NCBI GenBank assembly: GCA_943371245.1
Contig: CALRTY020000008.1
Span: 53,949 to 117,948 of the forward strand
From: UBA5018 sp947463165
Lineage (GTDB): Bacteria > Cyanobacteriota > Cyanobacteriia > PCC-6307 > Cyanobiaceae
Direction: 5' to 3'
Length of the DNA stretch: 64,000 nucleotides
This document shows positions 36,526 through 44,954 of this stretch, piece after piece. The notes under the pieces are model-generated. The model worked only from the letters and a program-made list of their open reading frames with translations, was not told where the DNA came from and made no database searches. A program made the translations under genes and the position numbers. How positions within the stretch are numbered: the first letter of the stretch is position 1; each line of letters opens with the position of its first letter.

Positions 36526-36841
36526 TCCATCTGCCTATTTGCAGGATGTCATTGAAGCCTGCAATTCAACTGAAGACGTCATGAGCGGTGTCTCCTTGAA
36601 AGGATACCGAAATAAGCGCGCCGTGAGATCTGCCGTAGAGCGAGAGTTCATCATTATCGGCGAGGCCCTTAGAAGGATCCGCACCCTCGATGAGACGATG
36701 TTTAGCTCCATATCCAATTCTCGAGCGATCGTTGATTTTCGAAATCTACTTGCTCACGACTATGAAGCGGTTGATGACGATGCCGTTTTGGCACTTGTCT
36801 ATTCAGACTTGATCGATCTAACTACGGCGAAGCTCGGATGA
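36515..36841 (+). CDS. hepT: HepT-type HEPN ribonuclease toxin
   Basis: A 108-residue all-helical HEPN protein with RNLLAHDY at residues 76-83: the RNase R-x4-H motif (R76, H81) plus Y83, the tyrosine that MntA AMPylates. All catalytic residues are intact. HepT cleaves RNA/tRNA when free of its antitoxin. ATG 36515 lies within the end of mntA; its stop TGA (36839-36841) overlaps an ATG that opens the BrnT remnant. Confidence 0.87.
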   Translation: MARDPSAYLQDVIEACNSTEDVMSGVSLKGYRNKRAVRSAVEREFIIIGEALRRIRTLDETMFSSISNSRAIVDFRNLLAHDYEAVDDDAVLALVYSDLIDLTTAKLG

Positions 36842-36999
36842 TCGCAGTAGCACCGAAGGCAGCGATCCTGTATTTCGTGGCTTTTGTAGACCGCTCATCG
36901 GTCCGAAGAATCATCAGCCTTCGCAAAGCGAACCGTCGCGGAGCAAAGCATTATGTCAAGTCAACGGAAGAAAGCCTCCGTGGTGATCCCATCTCCTGA
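36838..36999 (+). pseudogene. BrnT toxin remnant, C-terminal part only
   Basis: A 53-codon frame whose middle reads VRRIISLRKANRRGAKHYVK, matching the C-terminal end of BrnT RNases (typically RIISARxAxxxE..xY). The N-terminal two thirds, including the catalytic region, are missing. Its ATG overlaps the hepT stop as ATGA, and its end overlaps brnA by 47 bp, the usual BrnT-BrnA arrangement. The toxin has therefore been truncated and joined behind hepT while its antitoxin stays intact. Confidence 0.7.
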
Positions 37000-37264
37000 A
37001 GAGGATAAGGCGATTAATGCTGCTGCAAAGTCTGATCCAGATGCCCCGCCGCTTACTCATCAGCAGCTCCAGGCCATGGTCCCCCTACGATCATTGCGAG
37101 GGCGCCCAAAATCGCCACACAAAAAACAATTGGTTTCCATCAGGTATAGCCCTGAAGTTCTTAACTATTTCAAGAGCTTTGGAGTAGGCTGGCAGGCTCG
37201 GATGGATGCTGCTCTCAAAGAGTATGTAACTAATCATCCTCTTTGTGATGCAGAGGAGGCTTAA
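36953..37264 (+). CDS. brnA: BrnA-family antitoxin
   Basis: A 103-residue protein with a disordered N-terminus and a C-terminal ribbon-helix-helix segment: VSIRYSPEVLNYFKSFGVGWQARMDAALKEYV, the diagnostic BrnA signature (LSIRxxPxVLxxFKxxGxGWQxRxNxxLxxY). BrnA normally binds BrnT and autoregulates the operon. Here only a BrnT fragment precedes it, so it is an orphan antitoxin that could still act as a DNA-binding regulator of the joined MntA-HepT operon. The stop TAA lies inside the attC-like site A4. Confidence 0.88.
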   Translation: MSSQRKKASVVIPSPEEDKAINAAAKSDPDAPPLTHQQLQAMVPLRSLRGRPKSPHKKQLVSIRYSPEVLNYFKSFGVGWQARMDAALKEYVTNHPLCDAEEA

Positions 37265-37355
37265 CATCAAAATCCAGCGGGCGGAAACAACGCTGATAGG
37301 CACCGCTCCATGAATGCATTGGGCTCCTACCCGCCGCTGATCTTGAGCGTCGCCC
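37259..37355 (+). other. attC-like recombination site A4 (right core mutated)
   Basis: The left end is GCTTAAC. Left arm ATCAAAATCCAGCGGGCGG pairs with right arm CCCGCCGCTGATCTTGAG, with two extra bases in the left arm. The expected GTT at the right end reads GTC, so this site may be inactive. It marks the right edge of the plus-strand array. Confidence 0.65.
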
Positions 37356-37366
37356 CCGCGCCAGCC

Positions 37367-38119
37367 TCAGCCAAGAAAAGGATCCAGAAAACTGAGCGGC
37401 CGGGCCATGGTCTCCGAGAAGCCGAGGATGCCCCGGTCGCGGTGGCTATACAAAAGCGTGTCGTCGGCATCCAGCAGGAAGGTGCCGCCCCGCTGGGTGA
37501 GGAAGTCGTCGCGGGGCACGTAGGTGCGCCAATGGCCCAGCACTTCGGTCATGTTGCGCAGGCGGATCGTGGCCAGCTCGAAGGGTCGCTGGAAGCCGCT
37601 GCCGCCCGCCCTGGCAAACAACGAACCTCGGATTGGCGGCAGGGGGCCCGCCTGGATGGTCTCGTCGTCGGCGATGCGCTGGGGGGCGCTGCGATCGCCC
37701 GTGTAGCCCCGCAGCACCTCGGCCAGGGTGCCGGGGGAACCGATGCCGGCGCACATCAACAGCAGGTTGGGCCAGGGCCCGCCCAAGGGCCCCAGGCCTG
37801 GGTAAAGGCCCAGGGCCCGGTGCAGCTGCGGTTCCGCCTCCACCAGCAGGCGTTCGCTCGGAAAGCCCGTGAAGGCGCAAAACCGCTGGCGGCCCGCCTC
37901 CTGGCCAATGCCGATCGCCACTAGGGCGATGCCGGCGGCCTCCAGCCGCGGCAGGGCCGGCACCAGGGCCTGGGCGTATTCGAGGCTGTCGAAATCCCCC
38001 AGCTGGGGCAGCAGCAGCACCAACCGGCGCTGGCCCGGCTCCAGGCCTGGAATCTGCGCCAGGCGCTCCAACAGCGGGGCGGGGCAGGGCTCCGGCGCCA
38101 AGGGGTGCACGTCGTTCAC
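37367..38119 (-). CDS. Peroxiredoxin-like (AhpC/TSA-type) family protein
   Basis: A 250-residue protein with thioredoxin-like layout: a strand RRLVLLLPQLGDFDSLEYAQALVPALPRLEAAGIALVAIGIG, then RQRFCAFTGFPSERLLVEAEPQLHRALGLY, as in the cyanobacterial AhpC/TSA-like family. The usual peroxidatic P-x-x-x-T/S-x-x-C motif at the first helix is absent (the position reads LPQLGDFDS), so catalysis may rely on the Cys in FCAFTGFP or be lost. The C-terminal part has TFLLDADDTLLYSHRDRGILGF. Start is a GTG. It lies just beyond the cassette array. Confidence 0.8.
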   Translation of the reverse strand: MNDVHPLAPEPCPAPLLERLAQIPGLEPGQRRLVLLLPQLGDFDSLEYAQALVPALPRLEAAGIALVAIGIGQEAGRQRFCAFTGFPSERLLVEAEPQLHRALGLYPGLGPLGGPWPNLLLMCAGIGSPGTLAEVLRGYTGDRSAPQRIADDETIQAGPLPPIRGSLFARAGGSGFQRPFELATIRLRNMTEVLGHWRTYVPRDDFLTQRGGTFLLDADDTLLYSHRDRGILGFSETMARPLSFLDPFLG

Positions 38120-38558
38120 TGGCGGGGGATGGGGAGGTTCACTTTGGCGCTAGCGGGCGTCGGTTGGCTGAAGGAGTAGCTTGATCCGTGTAAAGGCTGG
38201 AAGCTGCGGTCACTGCTTGGCGGGGAATGGATTAAACAATCGCCAGAATCACTCCCCGGGCTGTGTCACTCATCTGACCGGCCCTGGTCAACTGCTGGAA
38301 ACGGCGGGTGCTACCGGCAGTGCCACGAGCCAAAAGGACACTCAGGCTATCTGGGCAGCAATCGCAACCAAACAGCCATTGCGGCGAACAGCCATGCCTG
38401 CGAGACCAAGACCGCAGGACAACCAAGACCCCAGGACAGCCGAGACCGTGGTACAGCCACAGCCGCAGTTGATTAACAGTTAGCTTCCTGGTGTAAAAAA
38501 TGATCTTGCTGAATATTGAGCAAGATATCTTTCACTCATTATTGACTCAATCAGCTAA
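38120..38558. other. Intergenic region upstream of the desaturase
   Basis: No supported gene. Around 38395-38460 there are short imperfect repeats of CAGGACAACCAAGACCC. From 38490 the sequence becomes AT-rich and contains a hairpin just before the desaturase start. Confidence 0.4.
38503..38526 (+). promoter_or_regulatory. Hairpin in the desaturase leader
   Basis: ATCTTGCT (38503-38510) pairs with AGCAAGAT (38519-38526) around an 8-base loop, 32 bp before the desaturase ATG in an AT-rich leader. It could affect mRNA stability or cold-dependent translation; that is speculation from position only. Confidence 0.35.
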
Positions 38559-39716
38559 ATGATTCAATCAGCGATCCAGCCGCGACCACAGCAGGCAACC
38601 ACAGACCGCTTAAACAATGAGTTGGGGCTGCGGCAATGGCCCAGCAAGCAGCAACTTCTGGCGGCAATGCCTGAAAGCCTCACGGAAAAGGACGTGGGCA
38701 AGGCCTGGATGAGCCTTGCATTCTCCCTGCTAACCTCCCTGGCCGCCTATGCAGTTGGCTGCTTTATCCCACTGCAATGGAGCTATGCACCCCTATGGAT
38801 TGCCTATGCGGTGTTCACGGGAACATTGGCGATGGGTTGCTGGGTATTAGCCCATGAGTGTGGGCACAATGCCTTTCATCCGAACCGAGTTGTTGAGAAC
38901 TGCGTTGGGTTTGTGCTGCACAGCCTGCTGCTTGTTCCTTACTTCTCCTGGCAGCGCAGCCATGCCGTGCACCATGCCAATTGCAACCACCTTGAAGCCG
39001 GAGAAACCCATGTGCCCTCGCTGCGCAACTCACCCTGGGCCATATTTAGCGTAAAGCTAAAGAGGTTTCTGGGGCCATCTGCCTATGCGATGGTCTCAAT
39101 TGCAGTGCACATGCTGATTGGCTGGCCCCTGTATTTGCTGGTTGGAGTTACCGGAGGGCCCGATCATGGCTTTCCAACTTCTCACTTCGTTGACGCGCCT
39201 CCTTTTAATAATGGAGAGCGCAAGTTATTTCCCGGTAAATGGTCTGATCTGGTGCGGGTCTCCAGCGCAGGAGTTGCCGTGATGCTGCTGATTCTAGCCG
39301 TGTTAATGATAAAAACCTCCGTGATCCGGGTGCTTTGCGTGTATGGGCTGCCATATCTGATCATCAATGCATGGCTGGTTTGCTACACCTGGCTTCAGCA
39401 CACCGACCGGGCCGTCCCTCACTTTTCCGCTGATGAATGGGATTGGGCAAAGGGAGCACTGCAAACCGTCGATCGCCCCTATGGACCAATCCTTAACTTC
39501 CTGCACCACGGCATAGGCTCAACCCATGTGGCCCACCATCTCAATCCGCGCATACCGCACTACAATGCCTGGAGTGCTTCTGAAATAATTCGGGCTCAAT
39601 TCCCAGAGCATATCCACCACGACCCAACACCCATCCACCGGGCAATTTGGAGGGTAGCCCTCCATTGCAGTTTTGTGGCCAAAAATCGCGCCGATGGCGG
39701 CTATTATTACAGCTAA
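38559..39716 (+). CDS. Membrane fatty acid desaturase, Delta12/FAD2-like
   Basis: A 385-residue di-iron membrane desaturase with three histidine boxes: HECGH (in LAHECGHNAFHP), HAVHH (in SHAVHHANCNH) and HVAHH (in GSTHVAHHLNPRIPHYNA). Two hydrophobic hairpins lie between boxes. The order and spacing, and the GSTHVAHH context, fit the plant-type FAD2/Delta12-omega3 group rather than acyl-CoA Delta9 desaturases. It would introduce a double bond in membrane lipid acyl chains. The regiospecificity cannot be read from the sequence. Confidence 0.88.
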   Translation: MIQSAIQPRPQQATTDRLNNELGLRQWPSKQQLLAAMPESLTEKDVGKAWMSLAFSLLTSLAAYAVGCFIPLQWSYAPLWIAYAVFTGTLAMGCWVLAHECGHNAFHPNRVVENCVGFVLHSLLLVPYFSWQRSHAVHHANCNHLEAGETHVPSLRNSPWAIFSVKLKRFLGPSAYAMVSIAVHMLIGWPLYLLVGVTGGPDHGFPTSHFVDAPPFNNGERKLFPGKWSDLVRVSSAGVAVMLLILAVLMIKTSVIRVLCVYGLPYLIINAWLVCYTWLQHTDRAVPHFSADEWDWAKGALQTVDRPYGPILNFLHHGIGSTHVAHHLNPRIPHYNAWSASEIIRAQFPEHIHHDPTPIHRAIWRVALHCSFVAKNRADGGYYYS

Positions 39717-39800
39717 AATAACTTTGTAAAGCCCCAAACCAAGGCCAGCCACTCACTGCGGCTTGGCCAACCTGATTCGCTGAGAGAGCCCACCGCAATC

Positions 39801-41369
39801 TCACGACAGCGGCAAGGTGACTCGCTGAATAAAAGCCTCGGCGGCTGCAAACAAGCTTTGCCGCCGTGGGGGCTCGATCCGATCCAGCAGGCGCACCATC
39901 ATCGAGAGCCGGGGGTTGGCCTGGAAAAAGGCCCGGTGCCGATCGATGAAGCGCCAGTAGAGGCCGTCCCAGATCTCGCACCAGGGCCCCCGCTTGAAAT
40001 CTCCCATTTTTAGGATGTAGTTGGAACCGCAGATGTAGGGCTTAGTAGCAAAAATGCCCCCGTCACTCATCTGCCCCATGCCGTACACATTCGGGCCCAT
40101 CACCCACTCGTAGGAATCCAGGTAGCGCTCCATGAACCAGCGGTGCACTGCCTGGGGCTGGATCTCGCAGAGCAGCATCAGGTTGCCGATCACCATCAGC
40201 CGCTCGATGTGGTGGTTGTAGCCCAGGCGATTCAGCCGCTCGATCGCCTTATCCAGGGGCGGCAGGCCGGTGCTGCCCTCGCTCCAGCAGGGGGCCAGTT
40301 GGCGTTGGTGCTGCCAGAAGTTACCGCTGGCCTGGCGGTCGCCGTGCAGCCGATCAATGCCGCGCACAAATTCGCGCCAGCCGATCACCTGGCGCAGGAA
40401 CCCCTCCAGCGAAGCGATCGGCACTTGCCCGCCACTGGTCTGTTGCCTGCGGCAATGCTCAAGACTGGCCTCGATCACCGCAGCTGGACTAAGCAAACCG
40501 ATATTGAGTAGGGGAGAGAGCAGCGAATGCTGCAGCGTGTCGTGGTGCTGGCTGAGGGCGTCTTCGTAGGGGCCAAAGTTATCGAATCGCTCCTGCAGAA
40601 ACCGCTGCAGCCAGGCGTCGGCGCCGGCCTGGTCGTAGGGAATCCAGAGCGCCCCCAGCTGGCCGGGGTGATCGGCGAAGTGGCGGCCGATCAGTTCCCT
40701 CACCGCCGGCTCGTGGAAACTGGCGGCCACCACCGGCAGCGGTGGCTCCTGGTAACTCTTAGGTAGGCGGCGGCGGTTGTCGGCATCGAAACTCCAGCGG
40801 CCGCCCGTAGGTGAGCCATCGGCCTCCAGCAGCAACCCCAGACGGCGGCGCTGGCGCTCGTAGAAGCTCTTCATCAGAGGGCGCCGCCGCCCCTCAAACC
40901 AAACCCGGCTCTCTGCCACGGATTCCAGGAAGGCGGGGGAGGGCAGCACGGTGAGCCTCAGCTTCTGCTCCTGGCAGAACCGCTGGAGCCTCTGCTCAAA
41001 ACCCCGGTCGGCAATTTCGGCCACCCGCAACTCCTGGCCCGCACCCGCCTGGCTTGCCCCCAGCTCCGCTGCCAGCTCCGCCGCAAGCCGCTGCCAGAAC
41101 GGCACGCCCTCGGAAGCCGGCAACTCGAAATAACGCACATCAATACCCCGCTCCAGCAGCGCGTCGCGGAAACTGCGCATCGCCACGAAGGTATGCAGCA
41201 AGCGCAGCTGGTGATAGCGATAGGCGGAGGCCACCACCAGGTCTTCAATCATCAGCACCCGGCTACCGCCGTGGAGCTGCAGCGGCGAAGGGCTGAACCA
41301 CTCGCGATGCAACTGATCGCCAAGGATCAGGGTTAATGCCATGGGCTCAGGGCCATCACTCAAGTCCAT
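39801..41369 (-). CDS. Iron-sulfur bacterial cryptochrome/(6-4) photolyase, PhrB-like
   Basis: A 522-residue member of the FeS-BCP family (deoxyribodipyrimidine photolyase-related): LTLILGDQLH near the start, VWFEGRRRPLMKSFYERQRR, a helical FAD domain with IGWREFVRGI, and YEWVMGPNVYGMGQMSDGG followed by KPYICGSNYILKM and GPWCEIWDGLYWRF. The conserved Cys residues fit a 4Fe-4S cluster. Such enzymes repair (6-4) photoproducts. Its start overlaps the end of the upstream DASH-type gene by 10 bp, so the two are co-translated. ATG 41342 is a possible alternative start. Confidence 0.9.
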   Translation of the reverse strand: MDLSDGPEPMALTLILGDQLHREWFSPSPLQLHGGSRVLMIEDLVVASAYRYHQLRLLHTFVAMRSFRDALLERGIDVRYFELPASEGVPFWQRLAAELAAELGASQAGAGQELRVAEIADRGFEQRLQRFCQEQKLRLTVLPSPAFLESVAESRVWFEGRRRPLMKSFYERQRRRLGLLLEADGSPTGGRWSFDADNRRRLPKSYQEPPLPVVAASFHEPAVRELIGRHFADHPGQLGALWIPYDQAGADAWLQRFLQERFDNFGPYEDALSQHHDTLQHSLLSPLLNIGLLSPAAVIEASLEHCRRQQTSGGQVPIASLEGFLRQVIGWREFVRGIDRLHGDRQASGNFWQHQRQLAPCWSEGSTGLPPLDKAIERLNRLGYNHHIERLMVIGNLMLLCEIQPQAVHRWFMERYLDSYEWVMGPNVYGMGQMSDGGIFATKPYICGSNYILKMGDFKRGPWCEIWDGLYWRFIDRHRAFFQANPRLSMMVRLLDRIEPPRRQSLFAAAEAFIQRVTLPLS

Positions 41370-42619
41370 AACTTCCGGTGCGTCTCCTGGGGGTCGTATT
41401 GGCGCAGCTGCCGCTCCAGATCAAAGCGCCGAGGACTGCCCCCGAAGCTGCGGGGATCGGAGCCCACGCCGGCCAGATAGGCCCAGTTGCCGCTGTTCAG
41501 GGCCGGGTGGGCATCGATCAACATCCACTCAAAAAAGCGGGCGCCCCAGGTCCAGGGCAGCCGCAATTCGTTCACGAAGTGGGAGGCCACCCATTGGCGG
41601 CCCCGGTTGGAGAGGTAGCCGGTGGCTAGCAATTCACGCAGCTGGGCATCGATCAGGGGATGGCCGCAGTCGGCAAGGGTCCAGCGCCGGAAGCGCTCCC
41701 GGTCGGCGTTCCCCTGGCCTAAACGGCCCTGGGCTGGGCGGCCCTGGATGCCGCCGGGGGCATGGAATGCCGCCCCATGGCACTGCTCACACCAAATAAA
41801 GAACTCGCGCCAGAGCAGTTCCTGCTTCATCCACTCGGAACCCTCATCGGTTGTGTTGCCCTGGAGGGCCTGGTAGCGGAGCAGCTCCTGCCAAATGCGC
41901 CGCACCGAAAGAGAGCCAATGCCTAGAAATGGCGAGAACTTAGAAGAGAACTCCACACCCACCAGGCCATTACGGCTGGCCTTGTAATTATGCAAACCAT
42001 CGGAGTTAAAAAAATAATGATGTAGCCGGGCCAGGGCGCTGGGTTCATCGCCGCTGAAGGGAAAAGCGCTGCGGGGGTCGCAGGGATGGGCGTCTGGCGG
42101 CGGGCCGAGGGATGCACCGGCTGGGCCGGCTGGGGATGGCTGCAGCCAGGCCGCCGGCAAGTGTTGCCAGGCACCGCCCAAACCGCTCAAATCCGGCGGC
42201 GGCAGCGGTGGGTCTGGAGACCGCTCCAACCGCCGCCGGAAATCCGAGAACACCCTGGGGAAATTGGCGGCCGCCAGCGGCCAGTCGGAGAAGAGCCGGC
42301 TCTCTTGGCAGCAGAGCACCGCAGCAGGCCGCAGCAGCGGACGCATCGCGGTGAGCGCCTCCTGCCTGGACTGCTGCGGAAAATGCAGCAGGGGAATCGC
42401 TTCTACGGCCAGGCGGGCCCGCAACGAGGCCAGGGCCTGGGCTTCCAACCGCCTTTGGTGGGGCCCCCGCAGCCGCTGGTCAACCGGCCGGCTGGCCAGC
42501 ACCACCAGCTGGCCGCCTCCCTGACGCTGGGCCAGGGCGACGGCTTCATGGAAGGCCGGCTGGTCATCAAGACGCAGCTGCCCCTCCAGGGCCAAAACGA
42601 TGGTGGAGCCGCCTGCCAT
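41360..42619 (-). CDS. DASH-type cryptochrome/photolyase
   Basis: The N-terminal domain (TIVLALEGQLRLDDQPAFHEA) is a weak photolyase alpha/beta fold. The C-terminal FAD domain is strong: GLVGVEFSSKFSPFLGIGSLSVRRIW, LLWREFFIWC, RFRRWTLADCGHPLIDAQLREL, GYLSNRGRQWVASHF and DWRWGA-like PWTWGARFFEWML. These are DASH/cryptochrome hallmarks; DASH proteins repair CPDs in single-stranded DNA and sense blue light. ATG 42619 is preferred over an upstream frame that would overlap the dehydrogenase. A Pro-rich linker joins the domains. Confidence 0.88.
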   Translation of the reverse strand: MAGGSTIVLALEGQLRLDDQPAFHEAVALAQRQGGGQLVVLASRPVDQRLRGPHQRRLEAQALASLRARLAVEAIPLLHFPQQSRQEALTAMRPLLRPAAVLCCQESRLFSDWPLAAANFPRVFSDFRRRLERSPDPPLPPPDLSGLGGAWQHLPAAWLQPSPAGPAGASLGPPPDAHPCDPRSAFPFSGDEPSALARLHHYFFNSDGLHNYKASRNGLVGVEFSSKFSPFLGIGSLSVRRIWQELLRYQALQGNTTDEGSEWMKQELLWREFFIWCEQCHGAAFHAPGGIQGRPAQGRLGQGNADRERFRRWTLADCGHPLIDAQLRELLATGYLSNRGRQWVASHFVNELRLPWTWGARFFEWMLIDAHPALNSGNWAYLAGVGSDPRSFGGSPRRFDLERQLRQYDPQETHRKLWT

Positions 42620-42657
42620 CGGTGGCGCAGGAATAGGCCCCAGCCTGACAGGCCCAG

Positions 42658-44061
42658 TTACGAAACAGCGCCGCCCTGGCCCACGATCCACAGGTTCAGG
42701 CCTGCCTCGCGGGCGGCGGCAGCATTGGTGATCCCCCTGGCATCAAATAACCAAGCTGGCTTACGCATCACCGCCGCCAAATCCTTGAATGGAAGCTCAC
42801 TAAACTCGGCCCACTCCGTGAGCACCAACACCGCATCGGCGCCATGGGCTGCCTCTAGCACGGAGCCACAGGATTGCCAAGTACCGTCGCCATTGGTCTG
42901 GGTTTGGGGCTGGCCCAAATCCCGGACCAACTGCTCCGGAGCCACCTTGGGATCGTAGATAGCCAGCTCCGCCCCCTCCTCCAGCAGGTCTTTACAGATG
43001 CGGATCGCCGGGGCCTCGCGGGTGTCGTTGGTGTCTGCTTTGAAGGCAAAACCGAGCACCGCCAGACGCTTGCCGCTCACACTGCCAAATAACTTATGCA
43101 CCACCAATCTGGCGATGCGGTGCTGCTGCCAGGTGTTCAGCTCCACCACCTGCTGCCAATATGCGGCCACCTCCTTCAGTCCGTAGTGGCCGCAGAGATA
43201 GACCAGATTAAGAATATCTTTTTGGAAACAACTACCGCCAAAGCCAGGTCCAGCTTTGAGAAACTTGGCGCCGATTCGGCTATCGCTGCCAATCGCCTGG
43301 GCCACCTCCCCCACGTCGGCACCGGTGGCCTCACAGAAGGCGGCGATGCTATTAATCGAGCTGATCCGCTGGGCCAAGAAGGCATTGGCGGCGAGCTTGG
43401 ACAACTCACTGCTCCAAAGGTTGGTGCGCAGGATCTTTTCGGGGGCCACCCAATGGCTATAAACGCTGGCCAGGGCCTCAATGGCGGCGGGATCGTCGCC
43501 GCCGATCAGCACCCGATCGGGATTCATCAAATCGGTGATCGCGGTGCCCTCCGCCAGGAACTCCGGATTGGAGAGCACCGAAAAGGTTTTACCGCCGCCA
43601 GCTCCCTCGGCGGCCGCCAGGATCGCCTGCACCGTTTGCGCCGTGCGCACCGGCAGGGTGCTCTTCTCCACCACGATCGTGTGGCCCTGGGCGCAGGCCG
43701 CCACCTGCCGGGCCGAGACCTCGATCCAGCGCAGGTCACTGGCCTGGCCAGCCCCCACCCCCCTGGTTTTGGTGGGGGTATTCACCGAGAGAAACACCAT
43801 ATCGGCCTCGGCAATGGCCGCCTCCACCTCGGTGGTGAAAAAGAGATTGCGGCCCCGGCAGCGACCCACCACCCGATCGAGCCCTGGCTCGTAGACAGGC
43901 AACCTATTCAGATCCGCATCGTTCCAGGCGGCAATGCGAGCGGCGTTGAGATCCACCACCGTGACGCGGATCTGGGGACAGCAATCAGCGATCACCGCCA
44001 TGGTGGGACCACCCACATAGCCGGCACCGACACAGCAGATCGTGAGTATCTGACTGGTCAT
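42658..44061 (-). CDS. ugd: UDP-glucose 6-dehydrogenase
   Basis: A 467-residue UDP-sugar dehydrogenase of the eukaryote-like type: N-terminal Rossmann CCVGAGYVGGPTMAVIA, VNTPTKTRG, EKSTLPVRTAQ, SNPEFLAEGTAI, the catalytic GFGGSCFQKD (Cys near residue 275), and C-terminal LGFAFKADTNDTREAPAI. It oxidises UDP-glucose to UDP-glucuronate with NAD+, supplying cell-wall/exopolysaccharide precursors. A remnant of the next enzyme in the pathway lies immediately upstream. 38 bp separate it from the DASH gene downstream. Confidence 0.95.
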   Translation of the reverse strand: MTSQILTICCVGAGYVGGPTMAVIADCCPQIRVTVVDLNAARIAAWNDADLNRLPVYEPGLDRVVGRCRGRNLFFTTEVEAAIAEADMVFLSVNTPTKTRGVGAGQASDLRWIEVSARQVAACAQGHTIVVEKSTLPVRTAQTVQAILAAAEGAGGGKTFSVLSNPEFLAEGTAITDLMNPDRVLIGGDDPAAIEALASVYSHWVAPEKILRTNLWSSELSKLAANAFLAQRISSINSIAAFCEATGADVGEVAQAIGSDSRIGAKFLKAGPGFGGSCFQKDILNLVYLCGHYGLKEVAAYWQQVVELNTWQQHRIARLVVHKLFGSVSGKRLAVLGFAFKADTNDTREAPAIRICKDLLEEGAELAIYDPKVAPEQLVRDLGQPQTQTNGDGTWQSCGSVLEAAHGADAVLVLTEWAEFSELPFKDLAAVMRKPAWLFDARGITNAAAAREAGLNLWIVGQGGAVS

Positions 44062-44113
44062 CTCTGAATTGTCAACACTGGCTGGCTATCTCCGGATGGC
44101 CATAGCTGGCTGC

Positions 44114-44260
44114 TCAACAAAACTGCCACCGGGCGATCAGCTCCCAAAGATAAGCAATCGCGGTCTTCCGCCTCGGCACCAGATTCACCTGGGGCACCCA
44201 GCCCAGCTCCCGGGTGGTCAGATCGAGCACCGGCTGGCACCGCAGAGATTGTCCTGGATC
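44114..44260 (-). pseudogene. Remnant of a UDP-glucuronate decarboxylase/NAD-epimerase, C-terminus
   Basis: Forty-eight in-frame codons before a stop at 44114 read DPGQSLRCQPVLDLTTRELGWVPQVNLVPRRKTAIAYLWELI, matching the end of UXS-type SDR enzymes (DDPLxRxPxIxLAxxxLGWxPxVxLxxGLxxTIxYF). The rest of the gene is missing and several conserved residues have changed. UXS genes often sit beside ugd, so the locus once probably made UDP-xylose; the decarboxylase has been deleted here. Confidence 0.65.
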
Positions 44261-44651
44261 GACGGATTAGAGAGTAACCGAGAAACCGAATTGGCCTGAT
44301 CGCGCTCCAGCGCGGACTTGGAGTACTCGCGGGCTCCCACCCTGACGACCGGCATTAACCGATCCATCACCCAACAATGCGATCAAATTGCACCAAACAC
44401 CGCATAGATTCTGCCATAGGCATCCACCTAGTTAGCCTATGAATATCCATCTAGCCGCGCCATCAAAAAGGTGCACCGGAGACGGGTCAAGTCTCTAAAA
44501 TTTAAAACCTTGATTTGTTTGAATGCAAAAAACTGGCCTGACCAGCCTGCCAAGTCTATCGGTGTCCATAGGCCGGGCATCCGCCAGGGCAGATCTGTCT
44601 ATGACAGGGCCAGCCAGCACCCGCGCAACACTGGCGATAGAGAGGATCGTG
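44261..44651. other. Intergenic region, decayed sequence
   Basis: Nothing recognisable. A short minus-strand frame MPVVRVGAREYSKSALERDQ (around 44295-44355) may be another fragment. CATAGGC/GCCTATG form a 7-bp inverted repeat near 44416-44443. Confidence 0.35.
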
Positions 44652-44954
44652 ATGCAACTTCAGTACCGCAAGAAACCCGTGGTGATCGAAGCGTTCCAGA
44701 TGACGCGCGAGCGCCGCAACGACCACAGCGATTGGCCAGCATGGCTGCACGACGCATGGAACGGAGAGCCGAACAAATCAGGCACGCTGCAGCGCACGAT
44801 GCCACTTGACGAAAACCCAACCGATGAGCTGGAGATCGTAACGCTGGAGGGCATCCATCGCGTCAACTGGGGCGACTGGATCATCCGTGGTGTGCAGGGC
44901 GAGCTATACCCCTGTAAGCCCGATATCTTTACCGCTACCTACGAACCGGCATGA
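44652..44954 (+). CDS. Phage-type conserved small protein (MQYRKKPVVIEAFQ family)
   Basis: A 100-residue protein with LQYRKKPVVIEAFQM at the N-terminus and LEIVTLEGIHRVNWGDWIIRGVQGELYPCKPDIFTATYEP at the C-terminus. This matches a widely distributed phage/prophage protein family of unknown function (usual form KYRKKPVVIEAxQ ... GDWIIKGVKGEFYPCKPDIF). The ATG at 44652 has AGAGG upstream. It sits alone, suggesting a stray phage gene. Confidence 0.8.
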   Translation: MQLQYRKKPVVIEAFQMTRERRNDHSDWPAWLHDAWNGEPNKSGTLQRTMPLDENPTDELEIVTLEGIHRVNWGDWIIRGVQGELYPCKPDIFTATYEPA

